From Chryseosolibacter sp964551035 (lineage in GTDB: Bacteria > Bacteroidota > Bacteroidia > Cytophagales > Cyclobacteriaceae): 64,000 nucleotides of DNA. Position 1 is the stretch's first letter, and the number at the start of each line of letters is the position of its first letter. Positions 36,519-45,668 of the stretch are shown piece by piece. A program made the translations under genes and the position numbers. The DNA is taken from positions 6,773 to 70,772 of the forward strand of contig CAZKBK010000024.1 of assembly GCA_964551035.1 (NCBI GenBank), read 5' to 3'. The notes beneath the pieces are model-generated. The model did not search any database. It was not told the DNA's origin and saw nothing but the letters and a program-made list of their open reading frames with translations.

Positions 36519-37313
36519 TTACAGTTCCAGATCGCCTTCAAAGACCAATTTGGCAGGCCCTGTTAGAAAAATATCGACAAATGTGCCGTCATGGCCGGAC
36601 GATCCGGCGGGTTGCTCATTGCGGAATTCAACGGAGAGGCTTCCTCCAGGCGCCTGGACGTGCACCGGTGACAAAAAACCCCGGTACGACGCGGCGATGG
36701 CGGAAGCCACGATACCCGTTCCGCACGAAAGCGTCTCATCCTCAACGCCCCGCTCATAGGTCCTGACAAAAATGGTGTTGTTGTCGAGCCGTTGGACAAA
36801 ATTCGCGTTGGTTCCGCCGGGATGGAACCGCTCGTCGTGGCGAATTTTCCGCCCTTCCTCAACGACCGGGTAGGAGCGTACCTCATCAACAAAGCGCACG
36901 TAATGGGGCGAACCCGTGTTAAGGTAAAAGTCGTCGCCCAGCTTGTCTACCTTGCTCACGTCATGCATTCTCAGGCGAACCATCCCGGGCCGGACTATTT
37001 CCGCCTGGTGTACCCCGTCGAATGCGGTGAACGATGCTTTCCCGTTGACCAGTCCCAGGGAGGAAGCGAGCTGAACCGCGGCCCGGCAACCGTTGCCACA
37101 AAGACTCTGTGTGCCGTCGGCGTTGTAATAAACAAGGCTGAAATTCTGGGCGGGGTCATTTTCGATGAGGATAAGGCCATCCGCCCCTACGCCAAATCTC
37201 CGGTCGCACACTTGTCCGATCTGATCCGTGGAAAAACGACGCGCCGGCGCGCGGTTATCAATGATAACAAAGTCGTTGCCCGTGGCTTGATATTTGAAAA
37301 AATGGACGCTCAC
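36519..37313 (-). CDS. dapF: Diaminopimelate epimerase
   Basis: Converts LL- to meso-diaminopimelate for lysine and peptidoglycan. 264 residues from the GTG at 37,311-37,313; a TTG two codons upstream is an alternative, and no ATG fits. Motifs: HFFKYQATGNDFVIID at the start, FGVGADGLI, the first active-site Cys in SLCGNGCRAAVQLAS, GSPHYVRFVDE, TNANFVQ, VRTYERGVEDETLSCGTGIV with the second active-site Cys, and the late LSVEFRN strand. Cofactor-free racemase fold. The small DUF4834-like gene lies 17 bp upstream and may share its transcript. Confidence 0.96.
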   Translation of the reverse strand: MSVHFFKYQATGNDFVIIDNRAPARRFSTDQIGQVCDRRFGVGADGLILIENDPAQNFSLVYYNADGTQSLCGNGCRAAVQLASSLGLVNGKASFTAFDGVHQAEIVRPGMVRLRMHDVSKVDKLGDDFYLNTGSPHYVRFVDEVRSYPVVEEGRKIRHDERFHPGGTNANFVQRLDNNTIFVRTYERGVEDETLSCGTGIVASAIAASYRGFLSPVHVQAPGGSLSVEFRNEQPAGSSGHDGTFVDIFLTGPAKLVFEGDLEL

Positions 37314-37330
37314 GCTCAAAGGGTAAACGT

Positions 37331-37537
37331 TTATTTTCTGGTGTCTACCTCCTCATAGTCGACATACTCGCCGCCTTTGAACCGGCTCCCCTGCTTCCGG
37401 TTGCCTGGCCCGTTCACACCCCCATTCCGCTGCTGGTCACGAAACTGCCGGGTGGCGGCGCCTGCCCGAAAGAAGAACGAAGCGACCTTATAGATGACGT
37501 AGGCGACAAGCGCGAAGATGAGGATGAGCTTTAACAT
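37331..37537 (-). CDS. DUF4834-like small membrane protein
   Basis: 68 residues: one N-terminal transmembrane helix (MLKLILIFALVAYVIYKVAS) followed by a short polar, Gly/Asn/Arg-rich tail ending YVDYEEVDTRK. The layout and the conserved acidic end (a D-Y-E-E-V-D type motif) fit the Bacteroidota DUF4834 family. It precedes dapF on the same strand. Function unknown. Confidence 0.7.
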   Translation of the reverse strand: MLKLILIFALVAYVIYKVASFFFRAGAATRQFRDQQRNGGVNGPGNRKQGSRFKGGEYVDYEEVDTRK

Positions 37538-37660
37538 GGACTACGGTTTGTGTTATGAACTGAAAAACAAAGGTAGAGGTTCGCCACATAAATAACCAAC
37601 AGGAAACCTAACCACTCATGGGCGACGGAGAACCAAGGGTTGCCGTTCTAAATCATTGTT
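37538..37660. other. Intergenic, upstream of the DUF4834-like gene
   Basis: About 120 bp with no gene recognised. The rest of the 1.1-kb gene-free interval up to 38,618 is the duplicated hairpin element listed next. Confidence 0.5.
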
Positions 37661-38068
37661 TCCGGAAAAACCAGAATTTACGGCGAAAGCTTATTCGCAG
37701 ACCAGAATCAACGATTTGAGTTGACTTTCAAATGGCAAGGCCCCCGAGCACGAGCGTACCATCCAACAATCAAATGGAATTCAAATTAACGGGGCGGGCT
37801 ATCAGGACAGCTCCGCTAGGAGCTTCCTGTTGTAGAACATAAAACCCCAACGAACCACCGGGCTCCGGAGGAGCCTCCTGTAACGCACGATGCTACCAGA
37901 TGCACAAGGTGATCTACGCGCAAACCTTTCTGGAAGGCGGGGAGAGCATGTTTTGAAAACGATTTGCTATCCCTTGCACAATGCGTCCCCGGAGGCTCCT
38001 ACGGAGCCGGTTTCATTCGCTAATTGGAATTTCTACAAATGGGTGGCTCCTGGCGGAGCCGTAACCGC
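37661..38068. repeat. 400-bp hairpin-rich intergenic repeat, copy 1
   Basis: Near-identical to 38181-38586. It contains four short perfect or near-perfect palindromes sharing a GGCTCC/GGAGCC core: AGCTCCGCTAGGAGCT (37809-37824), GGCTCCGGAGGAGCC (37861-37875), GGCTCCTACGGAGCC (37994-38008), and GGCTCC-TGGC-GGAGCC (38045-38060). Open frames starting MLPDAQGDLRANLSG occur in both copies, but they run through the hairpins and are not convincing genes. Confidence 0.9.
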
Positions 38069-38180
38069 AAAACTGTGGTCACGATCTGGTCGGCCGAACG
38101 ATCTCGCAGGAAGCTTCCGCAAGCCTTCCCCGCGCAGCAATGACTCCAAACTAAAAACTCCACACCCTGAACCCGTGCTG

Positions 38181-38586
38181 TCCGGAAGAATTAGAGTTTA
38201 CAACGAAAGCTTATTCGCAGACCAGAATCAACGATGGGGGTTGACTTTCAAATGCCAGCCCCCAAGCACGAGCGTACCATCCAACAATCAAATGGAATTC
38301 AAATTAACGGGGCGGGCTATCAGGACAGCTCCGCTAGGAGCTTCCTGTTGTAGAACATAAAACCCCAACGAACCACCGGGCTCCGGAGGAGCCTCCTGTA
38401 ACGCACGATGCTACCAGATGCACAAGGTGATCTACGCGCAAACCTTTCTGGAAGGCGGGGAGAGCATGTTTTGAAAACGATTTGCTATCCCTTGCACAAT
38501 GCGTCCCCGGAGGCTCCTACGGAGCCGGTTTCATCCGCTAATTCGAATTTCTACAAATGGGTGGCTCCTGGCGGAGCCGTAATCGC
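38181..38586. repeat. 400-bp hairpin-rich intergenic repeat, copy 2
   Basis: Direct copy of 37661-38068 displaced by 518-520 bp, with a 2-nt indel and few substitutions, including all four GGCTCC/GGAGCC palindromes (first at 38327-38342, second at 38379). About 110 bp of unrelated sequence separates the copies. Confidence 0.9.
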
Positions 38587-38618
38587 TTATGAATTTCAAA
38601 AGCACCCTGTGACGCGCG

Positions 38619-41435
38619 TCACCTGCTGAGATACAGATTTCGCTCCGAATAGATCTTCATGAAATAATCATCCATGAGATCGTCGATGAAATAGATCGCT
38701 TCCCCGGTCGACTTCATCTCGGGACCCAGTTCTTTGTTCACGTCCGGGAACTTGTTGAAAGAGAACACGGGCTCCTTGATGGCGTACCCCTTTCGCGTCG
38801 GGTTGAAGGTAAAGTCCTTGAGTTTCTTTTCGCCCAGCATAACCTTCGTCGCGAAGTTCACATAGGGTTCATCGTAGGCCTTGCAGATAAACGGTACGGT
38901 GCGCGACGCGCGCGGGTTGGCCTCGATGATGTAGACCCGGTCGTTTTTGATGGCGAACTGGATATTGATCAACCCTACCGTTCGCAGCGCCAGGGCGATC
39001 TTTCGGGTGTAGTGCTCAATCTGTTTGATGACGAAGTCACCGAGGTTGTACGGCGGCAATACCGCGTACGAATCGCCGGAGTGAATGCCCGCGGGCTCGA
39101 TATGCTGCATGATGCCGATGATGTAGACATCCTCCCCATCGCAGATCGCGTCCGACTCCGCTTCGATGGCGCCGTCCAGGAAGTGATCCAACAGGACTTT
39201 GTTCTCCGGGAGGTGCTTCCAGATGTCGAGAATGTGGCTTTCGAGCTCCTGTTCGTTGATCACGATCTTCATGCTTTGCCCGCCGAGCACGTACGAGGGC
39301 CTCACCAGCAGGGGAAAGCCAATCGTCTTCGACACTTCCACCGCTTCTTCCGCATCGGTGGCGACGCCAAACTCGGGGTATGGGATGCCCAGGTCCTTAA
39401 GCAAGCTGGAGAACTGGCCCCGATCCTCGGCAAGGTCCAACGCCTCGAACGACGTTCCGATGATCCTGACTCCGTACTTATGCAGTTTTTCAGCCAGCTT
39501 CAACGCAGTCTGGCCCCCCAACTGCACGATGACACCTTCCGGCTTTTCATGCTGGATGATATCGTAAAGGTGTTCCCAGAAAACGGGTTCAAAATAAAGT
39601 TTGTCCGCAATGTCGAAGTCGGTGGAAACGGTTTCGGGATTGCAGTTGATCATGATGGTTTCATAGCCGCATTCCTTTGCGGCAAGAACGCCGTGCACGC
39701 AAGAGTAGTCGAACTCGATACCCTGGCCGATGCGGTTGGGGCCGGACCCCAGCACCACAATTTTTTTCCGCGACGACACCTGTGATTCATTTTCCGAATC
39801 GAATGTGGAGTAGTAATACGGCGTTCGCGCTTCAAACTCCGCCGCACAGGTATCGACGAGCTTGTACACGCGGTTTATGCCCATCTCCCGCCGCTTGGTG
39901 TACACCTCGCTCTCGTAGCAATCCAGCACATGGGCAATCTGCCGGTCGGCATAGCCCATCTCCTTGGCCCGGCGCATGAGTCCCGCCGGCAAGCTGTTGA
40001 TATCGTACTTCTCGATTTCCTTTTCCAGTTCCACCATCTCCTCGATCTGGTCGAGGAACCACCGGTCGATCCGCGTCAGCTTCTGGATGGTCTTCATGGG
40101 AATGCCGAGCCGGATGGCGTCGTAGATGTGAAATATCCGGTTCCAGGTCGGATGCTCGAGACTTTGCAGGAGGTCTTCCTGCTTGGTGAGCGACTTTCCG
40201 TCGGCGCCTATGCCGTTCCTTTTGATCTCGAGGGACTGACAAGCCTTTTGCAACGCTTCCTGAAAATTCCTTCCGATGCCCATGGCTTCGCCCACGGATT
40301 TCATCTGAAGCCCCAGGCGGCGGTCGGCACCGTGAAACTTGTCGAAATTCCAGCGCGGCACTTTGACAATGACATAGTCCAGGGCGGGTTCAAAATACGC
40401 CGTTGTGGTGCCGGTGATCGCGTTCTTCAATTCGTCGAGGTTGTATCCGATCGCGAGTTTCGCGGCAATCTTCGCGATGGGATATCCGGTAGCCTTCGAG
40501 GCCAGCGCGGACGAACGCGATACCCGCGGGTTGATTTCTATGCCGACGATCTCTTCGTAATTGTCGGGGTTCAGGGCAAACTGCACGTTACATCCTCCGG
40601 CAAACTGACCGATGCCGTTCATCATCCGGATCGCCAGGTCGCGCATGCGCTGATAAGTGGTGTCGGGCAATGTCATCGCCGGCGCCACGGTGATCGAGTC
40701 GCCGGTGTGAATTCCCATGGGATCAAAATTCTCGATGGAGCAGATGATGATCACATTGCCGTTCCCGTCCCGCAGCAACTCAAGCTCATATTCCTTCCAT
40801 CCGAGGATACTTTGCTCGACGAGGACTTCGTGAATGGGTGAAGCGTGGAGACCGCGATTCAACGCCTCGTCAAAATCCTCGGGGTCGTGTACAAAACCTC
40901 CGCCGGTGCCGCCCAGCGTGTAGGAAGGCCTGATCACAAGGGGGAATCCGATCTCCTGGGCGATTTCCTTGCCCTGCAGGAAACTCGTGGCCGTGGCGCC
41001 CTTGCAGACCTGCACGTCCAACTCCTTCATTTTCAACCTGAATTTCTCCCGGTCTTCCGTGGTCTCGATCGCGCGGATGTCGACGCCGATGATACGCACA
41101 CCGTAATGCTGCCAGATTCCCGCTTTGTCACATTCAATACACAGGTTAAGGGCCGTTTGGCCACCCATGGTGGGGAGAACCGCATCGATATGGTGCTTTT
41201 CAAGAATTTCCCGGATCGACTTCTTCGTCAGCGGCTTGAGGTAAACGTGGTCTGCCGTGACCTTGTCGGTCATGATCGTCGCCGGGTTCGAATTGATCAG
41301 GACGACCTCGATGCCCTCTTCCCGCAACGACCGCGATGCCTGTGACCCCGAATAATCAAATTCGCAGGCCTGGCCAATAATGATCGGGCCACTTCCAATG
41401 ATGAGTACGGAGCGGATACTTCTGTCTCTGGGCAT
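38619..41435 (-). CDS. carB: Carbamoyl-phosphate synthase large subunit, without allosteric domain
   Basis: Makes carbamoyl phosphate from bicarbonate, ATP and the ammonia supplied by CarA, for pyrimidines and arginine. 938 residues against about 1070 in E. coli. Two homologous ATP-grasp halves are visible: VLIIGSGPIIIGQACEFDYS with SYTLGGTGGGFV, and VVLGSGPNRIGQGIEFDYS with SYVLGGQSMKIV; the oligomerisation region lies between. The protein ends at GEAIYFIDDLMDDYFMKIYS plus a short tail, so the MGS-like regulatory domain that binds UMP/ornithine is absent, as in other Bacteroidota. carA is not in this window. Confidence 0.97.
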   Translation of the reverse strand: MPRDRSIRSVLIIGSGPIIIGQACEFDYSGSQASRSLREEGIEVVLINSNPATIMTDKVTADHVYLKPLTKKSIREILEKHHIDAVLPTMGGQTALNLCIECDKAGIWQHYGVRIIGVDIRAIETTEDREKFRLKMKELDVQVCKGATATSFLQGKEIAQEIGFPLVIRPSYTLGGTGGGFVHDPEDFDEALNRGLHASPIHEVLVEQSILGWKEYELELLRDGNGNVIIICSIENFDPMGIHTGDSITVAPAMTLPDTTYQRMRDLAIRMMNGIGQFAGGCNVQFALNPDNYEEIVGIEINPRVSRSSALASKATGYPIAKIAAKLAIGYNLDELKNAITGTTTAYFEPALDYVIVKVPRWNFDKFHGADRRLGLQMKSVGEAMGIGRNFQEALQKACQSLEIKRNGIGADGKSLTKQEDLLQSLEHPTWNRIFHIYDAIRLGIPMKTIQKLTRIDRWFLDQIEEMVELEKEIEKYDINSLPAGLMRRAKEMGYADRQIAHVLDCYESEVYTKRREMGINRVYKLVDTCAAEFEARTPYYYSTFDSENESQVSSRKKIVVLGSGPNRIGQGIEFDYSCVHGVLAAKECGYETIMINCNPETVSTDFDIADKLYFEPVFWEHLYDIIQHEKPEGVIVQLGGQTALKLAEKLHKYGVRIIGTSFEALDLAEDRGQFSSLLKDLGIPYPEFGVATDAEEAVEVSKTIGFPLLVRPSYVLGGQSMKIVINEQELESHILDIWKHLPENKVLLDHFLDGAIEAESDAICDGEDVYIIGIMQHIEPAGIHSGDSYAVLPPYNLGDFVIKQIEHYTRKIALALRTVGLINIQFAIKNDRVYIIEANPRASRTVPFICKAYDEPYVNFATKVMLGEKKLKDFTFNPTRKGYAIKEPVFSFNKFPDVNKELGPEMKSTGEAIYFIDDLMDDYFMKIYSERNLYLSR

Positions 41436-41467
41436 CGTTAACGAGGAAAGGAATGAACAAAATTGGG

Positions 41468-41475
41468 CAAAAATA
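41468..41475 (-). promoter_or_regulatory. Putative -7 box of carB
   Basis: Reverse strand reads TATTTTTG (TAnnTTTG) about 33 nt before the carB start. No clear -33 element at the usual distance. Confidence 0.35.
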
Positions 41476-41629
41476 TATCAGGATTTCGAGGGATTAAAGT
41501 TTGCCGGAAAATTTTTGGAGAAATAGTCATTGATGACTGAGTTCGTCACCGGCGACGACGGTAAAAATTCCATGCCGGTCACAAAAGTTACTTCCGGATT
41601 CAGGAAGTTTTTTTACAACTTGATTCCCT

Positions 41630-43324
41630 ATGAATTTGAATCTGAATGCCAGGAAAATGAATTCCTACGATGCAATCGTGGTAGGTTCCGGAATAACCGG
41701 TGGATGGGCGGCCAAGGAGTTGTCGGAAAAGGGCTTGAAAGTGCTCATGCTGGAGCGCGGAAAAACCGTCGAACATCCAAACTACCCCACCGCCCTGAGC
41801 GACCCGTGGGACGTTCCGTTCGGTGGCCGCGTGACTACAGAACAAAAACGCCAGCAACACATTCAGGCCAGGCACTGGTCATTCCGGCAGGACAACCACC
41901 ACTTTTACATCAACGACCTGGACAATCCCTACACCGAAGCACAGCGCTTTGACTGGATCCGCGCGGACGTGGTCGGAGGCCGGTCGATCCTTTGGTCGCG
42001 CCAATGCTTCCGCTGGAGCGATCTCGATTTTGAAGCCAACCTCCACGACGGATACGGCGTCGACTGGCCCATTCGCTACAAGGACATCGCCCCGTGGTAC
42101 GACTACGTGGAGCGCTTTATCGGCGTAAGCGGAAACCGCGACGGCATTCCCCATTTGCCCGACGGTGAGTTCCAGCCCCCCATGGAGATGAATTGCGTGG
42201 AGCGCCATGTGAAGGAAAAAGTTGAGACCGCGTTTTCGGGCAGGAGGGTCATTACGGGAAGAACCGCGAACCTTACCCGGCCCCTCAAGGGGCGCGGCGT
42301 GTGTCAGTACCGCAACCTTTGCCACCGCGGTTGCCCTTACGGTGCATACTTCAGCACGAACGCCAGCACCTTGCCGGCGGCGTTCGCCACGGGGAACCTC
42401 ACGCTCAGGAGCAACGCCCTGGTGAACCGCGTGCTCTACGATGAACTGTCTCAGCGCGCGTCGGGCGTGGAGGTGATCGACACGGAGACCAACACGGTCG
42501 TGGAATATTACGCAAAGGTCATTTTCCTCAACGCGGCGACGGTGGCAACCACGTTTATTCTCCTCAACTCCGTGTCGGGCCGGTTTCCCAACGGATTGGG
42601 TAATGGCAGCGACCAGGTGGGGCGCAACCTCATGGACCATCACAAGTGCATGGGCCTCTCCGCGTCGTTGGAGGGATTCGAAGACCAGTACTACGTGGGG
42701 CGGAAACCCACGGGATTCAACATCCCGCGGTTCAGGAACATCACCGAACAGCGCGGCGATTTTCTGCGCGGTTACAACCACGGCGGCGGGGCGTCGCGCG
42801 CCGGGTGGTGGAGCGCATCATCAACGGGGCTCATCGGCGCACAACTGAAGGAGGCCGCCACGCACCCCGGCCCATGGGGAGTGGGGTTCACGGGCTTCGG
42901 CGAATGCCTGCCGTATGCCGACAACCGGATTACGCTGAATACCCGCCAGCAAGACGAGTACGGGCGGAACACCATCACCGTTCAGGCTTCGTTCCGCGAA
43001 AATGAAAAGGCGATGCAGAAAGACATGGTGGCTACGGCAGGTGAAATGTTCGAGGCCATCGGCGCGAAGAACATCCGCCTCGACGGCGTCATGTCTTTTC
43101 CGGGAAATGCAAACCACGAGATGGGTACCGCCCGCATGGGCCGTGATCCAAAGACGTCGGTGCTCAATGGCTACAACCAGATGCACGAAGTGCCGAACGT
43201 CTTCATCACCGACGGATCATTCATGACCTCGTCATCGAGTGTTAATCCTTCCCTGACGTACATGGCCATGACGGCACGCGCCTGCGACTACGCCTTGCGC
43301 GAATTCCGGAAGCACAACCTCTGA
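41630..43324 (+). CDS. GMC family oxidoreductase
   Basis: A 564-residue flavoprotein of the glucose-methanol-choline group. FAD-binding start: YDAIVVGSGITGGWAAKELS and VLMLERGKTVEH. A Cys-rich segment, GVCQYRNLCHRGCPYGAYFS, lies near residue 225, as in the gluconate/2-keto-gluconate dehydrogenase-like GMC proteins of Bacteroidota. The active-site His appears in NANHEMGTARMG, and the C-terminal NPSLTYMAMTARACDYAL is typical. An alternative start at 41,657 has a better ribosome-binding site (AGGA). No small-subunit partner is adjacent. The substrate (a sugar or polyol is likely) is not known. Its stop abuts that of the convergent DUF58 gene with no spacer. Confidence 0.9.
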   Translation: MNLNLNARKMNSYDAIVVGSGITGGWAAKELSEKGLKVLMLERGKTVEHPNYPTALSDPWDVPFGGRVTTEQKRQQHIQARHWSFRQDNHHFYINDLDNPYTEAQRFDWIRADVVGGRSILWSRQCFRWSDLDFEANLHDGYGVDWPIRYKDIAPWYDYVERFIGVSGNRDGIPHLPDGEFQPPMEMNCVERHVKEKVETAFSGRRVITGRTANLTRPLKGRGVCQYRNLCHRGCPYGAYFSTNASTLPAAFATGNLTLRSNALVNRVLYDELSQRASGVEVIDTETNTVVEYYAKVIFLNAATVATTFILLNSVSGRFPNGLGNGSDQVGRNLMDHHKCMGLSASLEGFEDQYYVGRKPTGFNIPRFRNITEQRGDFLRGYNHGGGASRAGWWSASSTGLIGAQLKEAATHPGPWGVGFTGFGECLPYADNRITLNTRQQDEYGRNTITVQASFRENEKAMQKDMVATAGEMFEAIGAKNIRLDGVMSFPGNANHEMGTARMGRDPKTSVLNGYNQMHEVPNVFITDGSFMTSSSSVNPSLTYMAMTARACDYALREFRKHNL

Positions 43325-44656
43325 TCAGATCAGCCCGCGCGACTTCAACTCGAGGTATTTGTTGATCGTCTCCACGGTAAGATTTTGCGGCGTGGTCAGC
43401 ACCGCCTGGATGCCGTGCTGGTTGAGTTCCCTCACGATCAACCGCTTTTCAAAGGCGAACTTCTCCGCGATGGTCTTGTAATAGATCTCACGCAGGTCTC
43501 CCGCAGGCCGGTCGATCAACGTGTTCATTTCCGTGTTCTCGAAGAAGATAACCACCACAAGGTGCTGTCTCGACAAACCTTTGAGATAGGGCAACTGGCG
43601 GCGCATGCCGGAAACAGACTCAAAGTTCGTGTAAAGGAGGATGAGGCTTCGCTGTGTGATCTTCCTTCGGGCGAGGTTGTGCAAGACGGAGAAGTCAGAC
43701 TCGCGGTAGGCGGTTTTTTGGTTGTAAAGCACCTCCATGATCCTGCCCATCTGGTCGTTGTTGCGGCTGGCGGGAACCATCACGCCGATCCGGTCCTGAA
43801 AGGTGACCAGCCCCGCCTTGTCCGACTTCCGGATGGCAATGTTGGAGATCACAAGGCTCGCATTGATGGCGTAGTCCAGGAGGCTCATTCCCGCGAAGGG
43901 CATTTTCATCACCCGGCCCTTGTCGACGACACTGTAGACCTGTTGCGATCGCTCGTCCTGGTATTGATTGACCATGAGTTCGCTTCTGCGCGCGGTGGCT
44001 TTCCAATTGACCGTGCGCACATCGTCGCCGGCGACGTATTCGCGGATAAGCTCAAACTCCCGGTTGTGGCCGATCCGGCGGATCTTCTTGATGCCGACGT
44101 CCGTCAACCGGTTGGAGATCGCCATGAGTTCATACTTCCTCATCTGGATGAACGACGGATACACCGGCACCATTTTGTCGGCGGAGAACCGGAAGCGTCT
44201 CGAGAAAACGCCAATGCGCGTGCTGACATAAACGTTGACGGCGCCGAACGAATATTCGCCGCGTTTCACGGGGCGCAAATGATAGGCTATCGCCTTCGAC
44301 CCGCCCGCGGGAAGGCGAAGGTAGAAGCTGATGTCGCGGCGTTGAAACTGGTGCGGGATCTCGTCGATGACACGAAGCTCGAGGGGAAACACATAAAAGC
44401 TTTCCAGGTAGATCCGGACCTCGTTGTCGTCGCCGTTTGACAGCCGCTCCGGCGCGAAGCGGTGCCCCTGCAACCCGCGCCTCGTGCGGTAGAGCAGGAT
44501 CAGGTCGGTGATGGCGACGCCCAGGAAAATGAGGAACAGCAGTTTAGCGACGGCGATAAACGCGCCGACCACAAAAACCGCAATGAAAAGGGCAATCAAT
44601 CCGCCGAGGGCGATGAAAAAACGGTTGTTGATGTAAAGTGATCGAAAAAATTTCAC
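43325..44656 (-). CDS. DUF58 domain protein (MoxR-associated)
   Basis: 443 residues. Two N-terminal membrane helices (FFIALGGLIALFIAVFVVGA, FIAVAKLLFLIFLGVAITDL), a beta-rich middle, then the DUF58 core: RIGHNREFELIREYVAGDDV and RTVNWKATARRSELMVNQYQ, with a von Willebrand factor A-like C-terminal part (VYSVVDKGRVM). In known systems this protein works with a MoxR AAA+ ATPase, here encoded just upstream with a 1-bp overlap. The start is GTG. Last gene of the MoxR cluster. Confidence 0.92.
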   Translation of the reverse strand: MKFFRSLYINNRFFIALGGLIALFIAVFVVGAFIAVAKLLFLIFLGVAITDLILLYRTRRGLQGHRFAPERLSNGDDNEVRIYLESFYVFPLELRVIDEIPHQFQRRDISFYLRLPAGGSKAIAYHLRPVKRGEYSFGAVNVYVSTRIGVFSRRFRFSADKMVPVYPSFIQMRKYELMAISNRLTDVGIKKIRRIGHNREFELIREYVAGDDVRTVNWKATARRSELMVNQYQDERSQQVYSVVDKGRVMKMPFAGMSLLDYAINASLVISNIAIRKSDKAGLVTFQDRIGVMVPASRNNDQMGRIMEVLYNQKTAYRESDFSVLHNLARRKITQRSLILLYTNFESVSGMRRQLPYLKGLSRQHLVVVIFFENTEMNTLIDRPAGDLREIYYKTIAEKFAFEKRLIVRELNQHGIQAVLTTPQNLTVETINKYLELKSRGLI

Positions 44657-45633
44657 TACCGCGGCACCTCAATCGTATCGATGATCAGTTTGACAACCTC
44701 GTCGGTGGTGGCGCCTTCCATTTCCTTGTCGGGTGTGAGTTGAACGCGGTGGCGCAGCACGGGCAAGGCGACAAACTTTACATCCTCGGGCGTTACGAAG
44801 TCGCGTCCGCTGAGTGCCGCGTACGCTTTGGCGCTGTTGAGGATCGCCACGGAAGCGCGCGGCGAGGCGCCGAGGAAAAGGGCGGCGTTCTTGCGCGTTT
44901 CATGGATCAATTGCGCGATATATCGCATGATGTTTTCGTCCACATGGACCTGTTGCACGGCGGCGCGGTAGTTCCGGATATCTTCCGCGGTAAGCACGGC
45001 GTTTACCTCCGCCACGGGCATCGCGCCTTTGCGCTGGTGGTGGCCGGAAATGATGGCCAACTCCTGGTCAAGGTCCGGGTAGTCTACCTTTATCTTGAAA
45101 AGGAACCGGTCGAGTTGCGCTTCGGGAAGGCGGTAGGTGCCCTCGTGTTCGATCGGGTTCTGGGTTGCAACGACAACATACGGCGCCTCCAGCGGATAGG
45201 TGTTTCCGTCCACCGTCACCTGCCTTTCCTCCATCACCTCAAAGAGCGCCGCTTGTGTCTTGGCGGGGGCGCGGTTGATTTCGTCAATCAATACGATGTT
45301 CGAGAAAATCGGTCCGGCCTTGAATTCAAACTCCGCCTTCTTGGCATTGAACACCGATGTGCCCAGCACATCCGACGGCATCAGGTCGGGCGTAAATTGA
45401 ATCCGCGAAAAGTTCACCGAAATTACCCTCGAAAGGAGCTTGGCCGTCAGTGTTTTTGCCACGCCGGGCACCCCTTCAATGAGCACATGGCCGTCGGCAA
45501 GTATCGCGGTCACCAAAAGCCCGATCATCGACTCCTGGCCAACGATCACTTTGCCGATCTCTCCCCGCACACGGGTCACGCTCGCGTTCAATGCGCTCAG
45601 GTCGACACGGCTGGTAAATATGTTTTCTTCCAT
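44656..45633 (-). CDS. MoxR family AAA+ ATPase
   Basis: A 325-residue chaperone-like ATPase. Walker A: IEGVPGVAKTLTAKLL; Walker B: VLIDEINRAPAKTQAALFEV; sensor region: VVATQNPIEHEGTYRLPEAQ, then LDRFLFKIKVDYPD and the lid domain (GASPRASVAILNSAKAYAAL). MoxR proteins load or activate VWA-domain partners; here the DUF58 gene overlaps its stop by 1 bp and DUF4350/DUF4129 genes lie upstream. ATG start. The target complex is not known. Confidence 0.96.
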   Translation of the reverse strand: MEENIFTSRVDLSALNASVTRVRGEIGKVIVGQESMIGLLVTAILADGHVLIEGVPGVAKTLTAKLLSRVISVNFSRIQFTPDLMPSDVLGTSVFNAKKAEFEFKAGPIFSNIVLIDEINRAPAKTQAALFEVMEERQVTVDGNTYPLEAPYVVVATQNPIEHEGTYRLPEAQLDRFLFKIKVDYPDLDQELAIISGHHQRKGAMPVAEVNAVLTAEDIRNYRAAVQQVHVDENIMRYIAQLIHETRKNAALFLGASPRASVAILNSAKAYAALSGRDFVTPEDVKFVALPVLRHRVQLTPDKEMEGATTDEVVKLIIDTIEVPR

Positions 45634-45668
45634 ACTTTCTCTTCGGTTTGAAGTTCTTTTTTTTTAAG

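Noticed and set aside
37890..38629. Two ORFs starting MLPDAQGDLRANLSG
   Set aside because: They are identical because they lie in the two copies of a hairpin-rich repeat and run straight through the palindromes; not protein-like.
39930..40841. 303-codon forward ORF
   Set aside because: Antisense shadow of carB.
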